DNA of 64,000 bases from Alteribacillus iranensis (GTDB taxonomy: Bacteria > Bacillota > Bacilli > Bacillales > Marinococcaceae), in NCBI RefSeq assembly GCF_900113025.1, contig NZ_FONT01000003.1, positions 354,394 through 418,393 on the forward strand, written 5' to 3'. The notes beneath the pieces were generated by a model. It did not search any database. It was given only the letters and a program-made list of their open reading frames with translations, and had not been told where the DNA came from. Position 1 is the stretch's first letter. Each line of letters starts with the position of its first letter. The translations under genes were made by a program, and so were the position numbers. Positions 1-6,903 of the stretch are shown piece after piece.

Positions 1-2
1 AT

Positions 3-650
3 GACGACGCAAAGGATCGTTTGATCGTCAACGGGGTCCATATGAGCACAGAAAAGAAACCAGAAGTAGGATTTATCCCGTATGAGTCCGCCCTGTATAT
101 ATTGAGCCGGGACGGTGATGTGGAAAAAATTCGTTCTTTTGATGCTTACTCTCCAGGATCATTACAAATCACGAAAGAGGGTGAACATCTATTCATGATC
201 CTGCCGGATGACTTTGAAGAGGTCACTCCTGAATCCATGTTTGAAGCGACTGAAAGAATATATGAAATGAAGATAGATGACCTGTCGGCTCTCCAAGTCG
301 TTTCCAAGGAAGACAGTGACATTCCGATTAGTGAATTCGTTTTAGTGGGAGATGGCACCCAGATGCTGTATCAAACCATTATGAATTGGGGAGAGGGCGG
401 GACATATCTGTATGACACCGTGTGGTTCGACCGTTCGACAAAGAAAGAGGGAAAGCGGCTTCACATCAATGAGGCGGTCATGAACGCCAAACTGAATGAA
501 GAAGGGTCATGGCTGTATTACGTGAAAATGAGTCAAAAAGCAGACCAAACGAGACAGTACGGTCTCTACCGCTTTGATGTAACCGGGGAGAAAAAGGAAG
601 AAAAACTGAACATAGAAGAGAGGATTCAAGAAGGAGAAGCCTCTTCGTAA
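3..650 (+). CDS. C-terminal part of an unrecognised beta-rich protein (5' end outside window)
   Basis: The reading frame is open from base 3 and runs without a stop to TAA at 648-650, so the gene begins before the window. A TTG at 21 and an ATG at 42 lie inside the frame, but neither has a convincing ribosome site, which supports a truncated view rather than a real start. The visible part is acidic, with alternating short beta-like stretches and Tyr/Trp/Gly-rich turns such as LYILSRDGDVEKI and LYYVKMSQKADQTRQYGLYR. These resemble blades of a TolB-like beta-propeller, but that is only an impression from the pattern. No catalytic motif or membrane segment is visible. Function unknown. Confidence 0.6.
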   Translation, partial: DDAKDRLIVNGVHMSTEKKPEVGFIPYESALYILSRDGDVEKIRSFDAYSPGSLQITKEGEHLFMILPDDFEEVTPESMFEATERIYEMKIDDLSALQVVSKEDSDIPISEFVLVGDGTQMLYQTIMNWGEGGTYLYDTVWFDRSTKKEGKRLHINEAVMNAKLNEEGSWLYYVKMSQKADQTRQYGLYRFDVTGEKKEEKLNIEERIQEGEASS

Positions 651-788
651 CAGCGCAGGCACCACATGAACCTCATGCTTAACGGTCATAGGGGAATCGA
701 GCGCAAAAGAAGCTCTCTAGACATGGCAGGAAGTGCTTTTTCTGATAAACTTGTGATAGGAAGTGAGAGAAGTGGAGGAGGAATGCTA

Positions 789-1763
789 GTGAAACCTTAT
801 GTGTATCTAACTCGAAAAATGCCTCCAGCGATTGTCGAAAAGCTGGAAAGAGAGTGCCGCGTATCCATGTGGGAAAAGGAAGAAGAGCCGGTTCCCGCGG
901 AAGTGCTTGCACGTGAAATAGAAAAAGCAGACGGGATTTATTGCACGGTATCAGATCCGATTCCAAGAGAGCTCATTGAAAAAGCAGCACGCTTGAAAAT
1001 CATTTCCACGATGGCAGTCGGCTACAATAACATTGATGTCGACGCAGCTGCAGAAAAAAACATTCTCGTCGCGCATACGCCAGGTGTGTTGACGGAAACG
1101 ACGGCTGATTTAACATTTGCTCTTTTAATGGCAGCCGCAAGAAGGCTCCCGGAAGGAATCGATACCATCCGGAATGACGAGTGGGGAGCATGGGTCCCGT
1201 TTTTCCTCACCGGACAGGACATTCATCACTCCCGACTCGGCATTATCGGGATGGGACGGATCGGGGAAGCCGTAGCACGGCGGGGAACCGGCTTTCGGAT
1301 GGATATTGTGTATCACAACCGCAGCCGGAAACCGGAGGCAGAACGAGACATAGGAGCGCGTTATGTCGAGCTCGATGAATTATTAGAAACCTCTGACTTT
1401 GTTTGTGTGACAGCCCCGTATACGAAAGAAACCCATCATATCATTGACAAGGATGCGTTACATAAAATGAAAGAATCCGCTATTCTGGTGAACAGTTCAC
1501 GAGGTGGAACAGTAGATGAAGATGCGCTGTATGATGCCTTGAAACATGGCAGCATCCGCGGAGCAGGGCTGGACGTCTTTGAAAACGAACCGATTCGTTC
1601 CGACCATCCTCTTTTGTCCCTGCCTAATGTGACGGCCCTTCCTCATATTGGCAGTGCCAGTGAAAAGACGAGGTGGAAAATGGCCCACATGGCTGCGGAT
1701 CATCTGCTTCAAGCCTTTCGAGGAGAAGAGCCGGATCACGTTGTAGTAAAGCCTTCATCATGA
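789..1763 (+). CDS. D-2-hydroxyacid dehydrogenase (glyoxylate/hydroxypyruvate reductase type)
   Basis: Predicted cytosolic NAD(P)-dependent reductase of 2-oxo acids such as glyoxylate or hydroxypyruvate. About 324 residues, normal for the family. The Rossmann motif GIIGMGRIGEAV lies in the middle. The catalytic triad is visible: Arg in NSSRGGTVDE, Glu in DVFENEP and His in LPHIGSAS. The frame is open further upstream, but GGAGGAGGA at 774-782 sits 6 nt before GTG 789 and almost touches ATG 783, so GTG 789 is preferred (protein begins VKPYVYLTRK). It stands alone between the preceding gene and a repeat cluster. The family call is firm; the exact substrate cannot be read from sequence. Confidence 0.93.
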   Translation: MKPYVYLTRKMPPAIVEKLERECRVSMWEKEEEPVPAEVLAREIEKADGIYCTVSDPIPRELIEKAARLKIISTMAVGYNNIDVDAAAEKNILVAHTPGVLTETTADLTFALLMAAARRLPEGIDTIRNDEWGAWVPFFLTGQDIHHSRLGIIGMGRIGEAVARRGTGFRMDIVYHNRSRKPEAERDIGARYVELDELLETSDFVCVTAPYTKETHHIIDKDALHKMKESAILVNSSRGGTVDEDALYDALKHGSIRGAGLDVFENEPIRSDHPLLSLPNVTALPHIGSASEKTRWKMAHMAADHLLQAFRGEEPDHVVVKPSS

Positions 1764-1797
1764 AAGAATCACCGTTCACATCCTGTGCAAGTGCGGG

Positions 1798-2177
1798 CGC
1801 TTGCGCTTTTCTGATTGTCTGGCTGCAGCGCCCACTCGCTTGAGGTTGCTTCAGGCAGCTGGCAGAAGCCAAAAAACGGCTGCTGCCAGTTGCCTTCCAG
1901 CACTTGTCACTCGTGAGCAGGCGCCTTTCGCTTTTCTATTGTCTAGCTCCAGCGCCTAGCCGCTCTGGAGGCCCACACGATGTGGGTCGGGTCGGCGTTG
2001 TCTCAGGACGAGACGGTTTTAGCCGATCTTCCAACTCGGTGCAGACAATGAAAGGAAAGAGCGCCTTTCTTTGCTGCCCCTCCAGAACCTGTCGCGGGCC
2101 CACACGACGTGGGTCAGTTCGACGTTGTCACAGGACGTGACGTTCTTAGTCGAACATCCTTACATGCTTTCGCTTTT
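1798..2177. repeat. Composite intergenic repeat with AGGAC-loop hairpins
   Basis: A gene-free stretch made of short inverted repeats. It contains the phrase TTGTCTAGCTCCAGCGCC, two CCCACACGAYGTGGG hairpins, and two larger hairpins (1992-2026 and 2118-2154) whose inner stem closes on the loop AGGAC. A nearly identical copy lies at 42780-42962 and a relative lies at 15433-15635. Weak open frames inside it (for example 1904-2140) are rich in Arg/Ser/Pro and are treated as non-coding. Confidence 0.85.
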
Positions 2178-3410
2178 CTATTTATAATGGCCGCCGATTT
2201 TTTTTGCGCGGAGCTGGGCTTGGCCGGCTTCTGTTAAGGAGGAAGCATGCATGATGGCGTCGCTTCCATAGCGGGATTTTAAAGCATCGACGGTTTGGTT
2301 TAAGGCTTCCCGGTCTTGAATCGGGTGAAAAAGATTTAATTGCCGGTAGCTGTCTGGCGTCAAACCGTCGAGGGTCACTCCGATGCTCCTCACAGGATAG
2401 CCATCCCAATGCTCTTGAAACAACCGGGCAGCGGCCTCATAAATGACGACGCCATCGTTTGTATAATCCTCTAATTTCTGCTGGCGGTGAAATCCAGAAG
2501 GAAGGTCAAAGTCATGGCCGCCCGCCCCGGTGGATACCGTGATCCCCATATACCGGTTGGCGCGCGCACGGCGAGCCACTTCTTCGCTCAATTCCCGAAG
2601 TACGACTTTGATTTCTTTCCAAGTGTAGTAGTCGCGAGGCAGTGTCATATGATGGCCAATCGCTTTTTGACGAATATGCGTATCCGTCGTGACAGGAGAA
2701 GGGTCCCATCCCCAAGCGGTCCGCCAAAGTAACTCTCCATTAATACCCCAGCGTTTTTTCAGCGGGTCTAACGGAAAGCGGGCGAGATGACCGATGGTGC
2801 GAATGCCCATCCCTTTTAAGTGACGCTCCATCCGTTTTCCGACGCCGAACATATTGCCAATCGGCAGCGGCCATAAATCAGATTCCAGATTGGTTTCGGT
2901 CAAGGTAAATATCCCTTTTGGCGTTTTTTTCGCGAAATGATCGCAAGCCATTTTGGCAAGTACTTTTGTCGTGCCAATGCCGACACGCGCGTTGACTCCG
3001 AGCATTCGTTTGATTTGACGGATCATCCGCAAGGCTGCCTCTTCGGCGCTTTCTTGAAACAAATCGAGCGAGTGCGTCATTTCTACAAAAATCTCATCAA
3101 TGCTGTAAGGTTCTACTTCATCGCTGAATGATTCCAACACAGCCCCTATTTCAATAGAAGCGTCGATATAAGACTGCATGCGCGGTGGGATGACGACAAG
3201 GTCAGGACATTTGTTTTCTGCTTCCCACAGCGCTTCTGCCGTTTGCACTCCCCATTTTTTGGCAATGGGACAAGCAGCGAGAATGACACCGCTTCGAATA
3301 GAAGGGTCCCCCGCGACGACGACCGGTTTATCCTCCAGCGCAGGATGATATACTTTTTCCAGGCTGGCGTAAAAAGACTGCATATCTACTAGAAAAACGG
3401 TTCGCTCCAT
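2178..3410 (-). CDS. Y-family DNA polymerase, UmuC/PolY2 (YqjW/UvrX)-like
   Basis: Translesion DNA polymerase of the DinB/UmuC family, about 410 residues, close to B. subtilis YqjW and UvrX. The metal-binding carboxylates are in VDMQSFYASLE near the N terminus and in YSIDEIFVEMT around residue 105. The MQSFYAS version is typical of the YqjW/UvrX branch rather than of DinB (normally DCDCFFAS). The thumb and little-finger part follows, ending in KIGGHYK. Two ATGs compete: 3416 lies only 2 nt after the GAGGCG ribosome site, and 3410 (MERTVFLVDMQ) has better spacing, so 3410 was chosen. It is convergent with the preceding dehydrogenase across the repeat cluster. Expected role: damage tolerance and mutagenesis. 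Confidence 0.9.
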   Translation of the reverse strand: MERTVFLVDMQSFYASLEKVYHPALEDKPVVVAGDPSIRSGVILAACPIAKKWGVQTAEALWEAENKCPDLVVIPPRMQSYIDASIEIGAVLESFSDEVEPYSIDEIFVEMTHSLDLFQESAEEAALRMIRQIKRMLGVNARVGIGTTKVLAKMACDHFAKKTPKGIFTLTETNLESDLWPLPIGNMFGVGKRMERHLKGMGIRTIGHLARFPLDPLKKRWGINGELLWRTAWGWDPSPVTTDTHIRQKAIGHHMTLPRDYYTWKEIKVVLRELSEEVARRARANRYMGITVSTGAGGHDFDLPSGFHRQQKLEDYTNDGVVIYEAAARLFQEHWDGYPVRSIGVTLDGLTPDSYRQLNLFHPIQDREALNQTVDALKSRYGSDAIMHASSLTEAGQAQLRAKKIGGHYK

Positions 3411-3656
3411 GTACATCGCCTCACAACGTGTTTCTGTTTCTTAGATTCTCGATCCAATACGACGGTTTCTCTTTATTATATGCAAACTTTTGTTCGTATA
3501 TCAACTACAAGAAGCAACCAATTTTTTGAAAGAGAGAAGAAACCTATTGTGATTTCTAGGCATTCGTACTAGAATATGAGAGGGGTAAATAATTCTAAAT
3601 ATTCTTTCTTCTTTTTACGACAAATTACGATAACGAATAAAGGAAGGGGTAGAGGA

Positions 3657-4415
3657 ATGATCGATTCTCATATTCATTTGCATTTGTATGATGAAGTGGA
3701 AGCCAGAATTGAGAAGTGGCGAGAGTATGGGGTAGAAAAAGTAGTTGCTGTGTCTAGTGACTTGGCCTCTTCTTACCGCACCTTGGAGCTAAAAGAAAGA
3801 TTTCCGGATTTTATTTTAGCTGGGGTCGGCTTTCATCCAGAAAAACCTATTCCTCCCCGAGCTGACATTGAAGAATGGAAATGTCTGCTTCATGTGGAAC
3901 GCGACAATATTTCCTGTGTGGGGGAAATCGGTCTTCCTCATTATGAATTGGGAACTCTTCCTGAAACGCTTGCCCATCATGCGGAAGTATTTAAAGAGTA
4001 TATTGCAGCCGCCCGTACATACCGACTTCCTGTCGCCCTTCATGCCGTCCATGACAAGGCAGCTGTCGCTTATGACATTTTACAAGAAGAAGCGCCTCGG
4101 CTGCCAGCTCACTTTCACTGGTTAAAAGCACCTACAGACGTCGTGAAAAAAATGGCGCGGGCAGGTTATTTTATCTCCGTCACGCCAGAAGTCTGTTACC
4201 GGGAAAGAGACCAACGCTTGGCCGCATTAATACCAGACGATCAATTGTTGATTGAAACAGATGGTCCGTGGCCGTTTCGCGGTCCTTTCTCAGGAGAGCT
4301 GACTACTCCGCTTCTTTTGAAAAAAGTGATTTCATTTCTCGCTGGTCAAAGAAAGGAAGAGCGCGACTCACTTCGGGCCCAGCTCGCAAAAAATGCACTC
4401 CGTCTGTATGTTTGA
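3657..4415 (+). CDS. TatD-family metal-dependent hydrolase
   Basis: TatD-type amidohydrolase-fold enzyme, about 252 residues. Metal ligands of the family are present: HIH at residues 4-6, Glu in CVGEIGLP, His in VALHAVH, His in AHFHW, and Asp in LIETDGPWP near the C terminus. Family members are DNases or phosphoesterases; the substrate here is not known. The start is set by GGAAGGGG at 3642-3649, 7 nt before ATG 3657; the longer frame upstream has no ribosome site. The following small gene at 4483 starts 67 nt downstream and may share the transcript that ends at 4839. Confidence 0.88.
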   Translation: MIDSHIHLHLYDEVEARIEKWREYGVEKVVAVSSDLASSYRTLELKERFPDFILAGVGFHPEKPIPPRADIEEWKCLLHVERDNISCVGEIGLPHYELGTLPETLAHHAEVFKEYIAAARTYRLPVALHAVHDKAAVAYDILQEEAPRLPAHFHWLKAPTDVVKKMARAGYFISVTPEVCYRERDQRLAALIPDDQLLIETDGPWPFRGPFSGELTTPLLLKKVISFLAGQRKEERDSLRAQLAKNALRLYV

Positions 4416-4482
4416 GCCACAACAGGCACGGGAAAAGGTTACCATCCCACAAGCATGAGATTTACAGAGGAGGTAATTGACT

Positions 4483-4773
4483 ATGAAGCTGGACCAACTT
4501 TTTACAGAAAACAAAGATGAAATCTTTTTCGACACGGGAGAAGTGCACGTGATAAACAATGACCCAGAGCATTGGGAAGCTAAGATTTACGGCGTGGAAA
4601 ATCAACGTTTTTTTACAGACGCTATGAGAAATAATACGAGAGAGCATCTCACGTTTGAAACCAATGAAGGAACCATGTATGGTGTAGCTGAAGTCGACAC
4701 ATTCGATTCAGCCACGGACGAAAATGTCGTCACCCTGAAAGGAACAGAAATGTTAAACGGGTATCACAGCTAA
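4483..4773 (+). CDS. Conserved-looking small acidic protein, function unknown
   Basis: A 96-residue, acidic, soluble protein beginning MKLDQLFTENKDEIFF. AGAGGAGG at 4466-4473 gives 9-nt spacing to ATG 4483; the TTG at 4477 is too close. No signal peptide, membrane segment or known motif is visible. A clear rho-independent terminator follows. The strong ribosome site and the terminator support a real gene. Not recognised. Confidence 0.7.
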   Translation: MKLDQLFTENKDEIFFDTGEVHVINNDPEHWEAKIYGVENQRFFTDAMRNNTREHLTFETNEGTMYGVAEVDTFDSATDENVVTLKGTEMLNGYHS

Positions 4774-4810
4774 CCGAGACAAGATGTCTAAAAGAAGAAA
4801 TCAAAGAAGC

Positions 4811-4839
4811 TCAACCCCGTGTCAAGAGCGGGGTTTTTC
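4811..4839 (+). terminator. Rho-independent terminator
   Basis: Stem AACCCCG / CGGGGTT (4813-4819 with 4830-4836) followed by a T run; ends the 4483-4773 transcript. Confidence 0.85.
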
Positions 4840-4937
4840 CTCTCGCTCGGGAGCAGGATCAGACGGCCTTCCATATTATTTTTAAAAACAGTGCAATTTT
4901 GGTACAGTAAGAGTAGGAATATGAAGGAGGTGTTGGG

Positions 4938-5273
4938 ATGTCCACGGAAGAGAAGCAAGAATTAATTGAACGTATTGAAGCTGAATTAGAAAATGATGTC
5001 ATTGACCCGGAATTAGGTGTTGATATCGTCAACCTCGGCTTGGTATATGGAATTGACGTAGATGATGACAAAAATGTCAAAATCACCATGACTCTTACTT
5101 CCATGGGATGTCCGCTCGCAGGAACGATTGTGAGTGACATCAAAACGGCCCTAAAGGATCTGCAAGAATTTAAAGAGATTAATGAAGTGGATGTCGATAT
5201 CGTGTGGAACCCGCCATGGGATAAAGACAAAATGTCCCGTTACGCTAAAATTGCGCTAGGGGTACCAGATTAA
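4938..5273 (+). CDS. yitW: Fe-S cluster assembly factor, MIP18/DUF59 family (YitW-like)
   Basis: 111-residue member of the MIP18/PaaD-like DUF59 family (YitW in Bacillus, SufT in staphylococci), which assists maturation of iron-sulfur proteins. Family signatures are visible: DVIDPELGVDIVNLGLVY in the first third, the conserved Cys in LTSMGCPL around residue 58, and WNPPWDKDKMS near the C terminus. AAGGAGGTG precedes ATG 4938 at a good distance. Transcribed alone, with its own terminator at 5279-5316. High confidence in the family; the client protein is unknown. Confidence 0.95.
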   Translation: MSTEEKQELIERIEAELENDVIDPELGVDIVNLGLVYGIDVDDDKNVKITMTLTSMGCPLAGTIVSDIKTALKDLQEFKEINEVDVDIVWNPPWDKDKMSRYAKIALGVPD

Positions 5274-5278
5274 GAAAT

Positions 5279-5316
5279 AGCTGTCTCGCGATCCTTATCG
5301 CAGGCAGCTTTTTTTT
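5279..5316 (+). terminator. Rho-independent terminator
   Basis: AGCTGTCT pairs with AGGCAGCT and is followed by eight T residues; ends the yitW-like transcript. Confidence 0.85.
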
Positions 5317-5351
5317 GGTTGTGAAGAAGGGGCATGACGTGGAAGTGGATC

Positions 5352-5528
5352 CTATTTCCGTAAGTCGAGCAGAAGAATGTGGTAAACAATAACAGAAGTA
5401 CAAGCGATGAGCGATGTCCAGGTCATATGAACGAAGAGCTCCCCAAAAGGCGGGTTTGTCGATAAAAGTGTCCCAGAAAAAAGTTTGAAGCTTCCTTCAA
5501 GCAGGAATAATAAGAAGGAAGGGGGCAT
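5352..5528 (-). CDS. Possible small two-helix membrane protein
   Basis: Minus-strand frame from ATG 5528 giving about 58 residues with two hydrophobic segments (MPPSFLLFLLEGSFKLFSG and ACTSVIVYHILLLDL) separated by a polar loop. The composition fits a small membrane protein rather than chance. No clear Shine-Dalgarno site is seen and the 5' end abuts the divergent gene at 5537. An alternative start at 5567 would overlap that gene. Kept at low confidence. Confidence 0.35.
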   Translation of the reverse strand: MPPSFLLFLLEGSFKLFSGTLLSTNPPFGELFVHMTWTSLIACTSVIVYHILLLDLRK

Positions 5529-5536
5529 ACACAACC

Positions 5537-5737
5537 ATGACCAATAAGGAAAAACATGACTCATCACGACCTACACCAGAATTGTTAGAGAAAAGCATGC
5601 AACGCGAGCATGGAATGACCCAGGAAGAATATGAAGAACAGATAGAGAAGAAAGTCGAAGTAGAGAAAAAACGAGAAAAAGATCATGAAAAGAATAAACA
5701 GCTTCAAGCAGAGATAAACAACCAATTAAGAAAATAA
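5537..5737 (+). CDS. Small charged coiled-coil-like protein
   Basis: 66-residue, highly charged protein rich in Glu/Lys (EEYEEQIEKKVEVEKKREKD), likely one long helix or coiled coil. AAGGAAGGGGG lies 11 nt before ATG 5537. The next tiny gene starts 19 nt after the stop with its own GAGGAGG site, so the two may be cotranscribed and end at the hairpin at 5850-5892. Function unknown. Confidence 0.6.
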   Translation: MTNKEKHDSSRPTPELLEKSMQREHGMTQEEYEEQIEKKVEVEKKREKDHEKNKQLQAEINNQLRK

Positions 5738-5755
5738 AAGCCGAGGAGGCCGCCA

Positions 5756-5842
5756 ATGATTAAACGAGCCATTAAAACGGCCATTGTTGGCTTTGTGTTA
5801 AAAAGAGGAAAGCGTTGGCTTATGGGACGATTGCGAAGATAA
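5756..5842 (+). CDS. 28-residue cationic peptide, function unknown
   Basis: Tiny frame that begins MIKRAIKTAIVGFVLKRG and ends in basic residues, preceded by GAGGAGG at good spacing. It has a short hydrophobic core flanked by Lys/Arg, giving an amphipathic, strongly positive peptide. It sits between the 5537-5737 gene and a bidirectional terminator. The ribosome site and terminator argue for expression; the short length keeps the call tentative. Confidence 0.45.
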   Translation: MIKRAIKTAIVGFVLKRGKRWLMGRLRR

Positions 5843-5849
5843 TGGAATC

Positions 5850-5892
5850 GAAAAAACACCCGTTGTGATTACGTCACGGCGGGTGTCATTGT
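5850..5892. terminator. Bidirectional terminator between convergent small genes
   Basis: ACACCCG (5856-5862) pairs with CGGGTGT (5880-5886), flanked by A-rich sequence on the left and T-rich on the right, so it can end transcripts from both sides. Confidence 0.7.
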
Positions 5893-5899
5893 GTATTGT

Positions 5900-6052
5900 T
5901 TATTTAAATAATTTACGCATCATTTTCCCAGTTTGTTTCCCGGCAGCGCGCCGTACGATTCTTTTACCGATGGTGCCGCGTTTTACGGCGTTAATATCTC
6001 CTAATATTCGGGAAATGAAATAAAAAGTTCTTCGTATCTTATTCAGACTCAT
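5900..6052 (-). CDS. Small conserved basic protein (50 residues)
   Basis: Minus-strand gene encoding MSLNKIRRTFYFISRILGDI and on to a basic tail with GKRIVRRAAGKQTGKMMRKLF. Very rich in Lys/Arg, with no signal peptide or Cys. The combination ILGDINAVKRGTIGKRIVRR...GKMMRKLF resembles a family of tiny conserved hypothetical proteins in Bacillaceae. Reverse-strand GGAAGGGGATGA precedes ATG 6052 at good spacing, and the transcript ends at the shared hairpin at 5850-5892. Function unknown. Confidence 0.75.
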   Translation of the reverse strand: MSLNKIRRTFYFISRILGDINAVKRGTIGKRIVRRAAGKQTGKMMRKLFK

Positions 6053-6165
6053 TGGTATCATCCCCTTCCTTCCTGCGAGGATTGTTCAAAACAAGAACCA
6101 TTGTTTCCATACCTATATTATACAACGGTAGAGATAAGCCCACAATCATTAAAAAAGTCGCTTTG

Positions 6166-6235
6166 TCAAAATACTTCGCTTTCCGCGGGCACGGCTTCAG
6201 CTCGTGCTGTTCCCGCTGGAGTCTACGTATTTTGA
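6166..6235. repeat. Palindromic intergenic repeat
   Basis: Bounded by TCAAAATAC (6166-6174) and its complement GTATTTTGA (6227-6235). The interior carries CTTTCCGCGGGCACGGCTTC and GTGCTGTTCCCGC, which also pair partly. The wording matches a widespread Bacillaceae intergenic element; no coding capacity. Confidence 0.75.
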
Positions 6236-6339
6236 CTACGCTGATACACTGCGTTTATGAAACGGGTGACTCCTTCAACATGTGATCGTTCGTCTTTAGA
6301 GTTGACTATTCTAGTTTTGTCCCAGCCTCACCGAAAAGG

Positions 6340-6813
6340 TTAGGAAGGATCGTACTCTTCTATGTCCCAAGTGTGATTAAAAGTGACACAGCCTTTTAAA
6401 GTCTGTGCGACGGGGCATCCTCTGTCGAAAACATGCAACGCCCGTTCGGCCGCTTCTTTTTTTCCGGCCGGTACTTTTACCTCAAAGTGAGTGGTGATGG
6501 TAGTAATTTTTAATACGTTTTCTGGAGCTTCAATGGTTCCTTGTACCGTGGATTTCAGCTTGTTGGGATAAGGTGGGATTCCACGCGCATCCAGCGCGCC
6601 GGCTAATGTGCCGGTCAGTCAGCCGCCTGCTGCTGCCACAATATGATCGAGCGTCGAAGGATACTCGACGTCGGGGTCGTGGCCGTAAAATTCTTTCACT
6701 CCCCCATGTGTGCCGAAATCGAAAGGCTCTTCAAATCCATCCACAAACGCCTGCCGGTGAGGCGGTTTGTTTTGCTCTATCGTAATTTTCGTAAGAGCAA
6801 TTGGTTGTCCCAT
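6340..6813 (-). CDS. OsmC-family protein with in-frame TGA at the catalytic Cys position (candidate selenoprotein)
   Basis: Reading from ATG 6813 (ribosome site GGAGG 7 nt upstream), the frame runs 64 codons, meets TGA at 6621-6619, then continues without another stop to TAA at 6340: 157 residues in all, normal for the family. The sequence before TGA is HIVAAAGG; after it comes LTGTLAGALDARG. In OsmC/YhfA-type proteins this slot holds the first redox cysteine. The second active-site cysteine is intact at residue 133 in DRGCPVAQTLKG. Everything after TGA is typical OsmC sequence with no frameshift or decay, so reading TGA as selenocysteine is the simplest explanation. The expected role is thiol/selenol-dependent reduction of organic hydroperoxides in the cytosol. 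A 20-bp palindrome lies 60 nt upstream. Alternatives: recent nonsense mutation or sequencing error. Selenocysteine machinery genes are not in this window. Confidence 0.85.
6583..6621 (-). promoter_or_regulatory. Candidate bacterial SECIS hairpin next to the in-frame UGA
   Basis: On the minus strand, immediately after UGA (6621-6619), a first small hairpin CCGGC-ACAUUA-GCCGG is followed by GCGCGC-UGGAU-GCGCGU (nt 20-36 after UGA). The second has six pairs including one G-U and a five-base loop with G in its second position. A mini-stem-loop about 16-37 nt after UGA with G in the first two loop bases is the published general form of bacterial SECIS elements. Pairing was judged by eye only. Confidence 0.6.
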
Positions 6814-6872
6814 ACGATACCTCCAAATATACATAGTAGATGCCCATCTTAGCTGATCTTCATCTATGTTAA

Positions 6873-6892
6873 GTATAAGGAATTCCTTATAC
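6873..6892. promoter_or_regulatory. Perfect 20-bp palindrome upstream of the OsmC gene
   Basis: GTATAAGGAATTCCTTATAC is a perfect palindrome located 60 nt before the OsmC start codon, between it and the upstream BrkB gene. The GAATTC-centred layout is like operators of MarR-family redox sensors (for example the MhqR type). Likely operator; the regulator is not in this window. Confidence 0.6.
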
Positions 6893-6903
6893 GCTCACAA
6901 CCG

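Noticed and set aside
1904-2140. Open frame of 78 codons
   Set aside because: Lies inside the hairpin repeat that recurs at 42.8 kb; composition is Arg/Ser/Pro-rich and it has no ribosome site.
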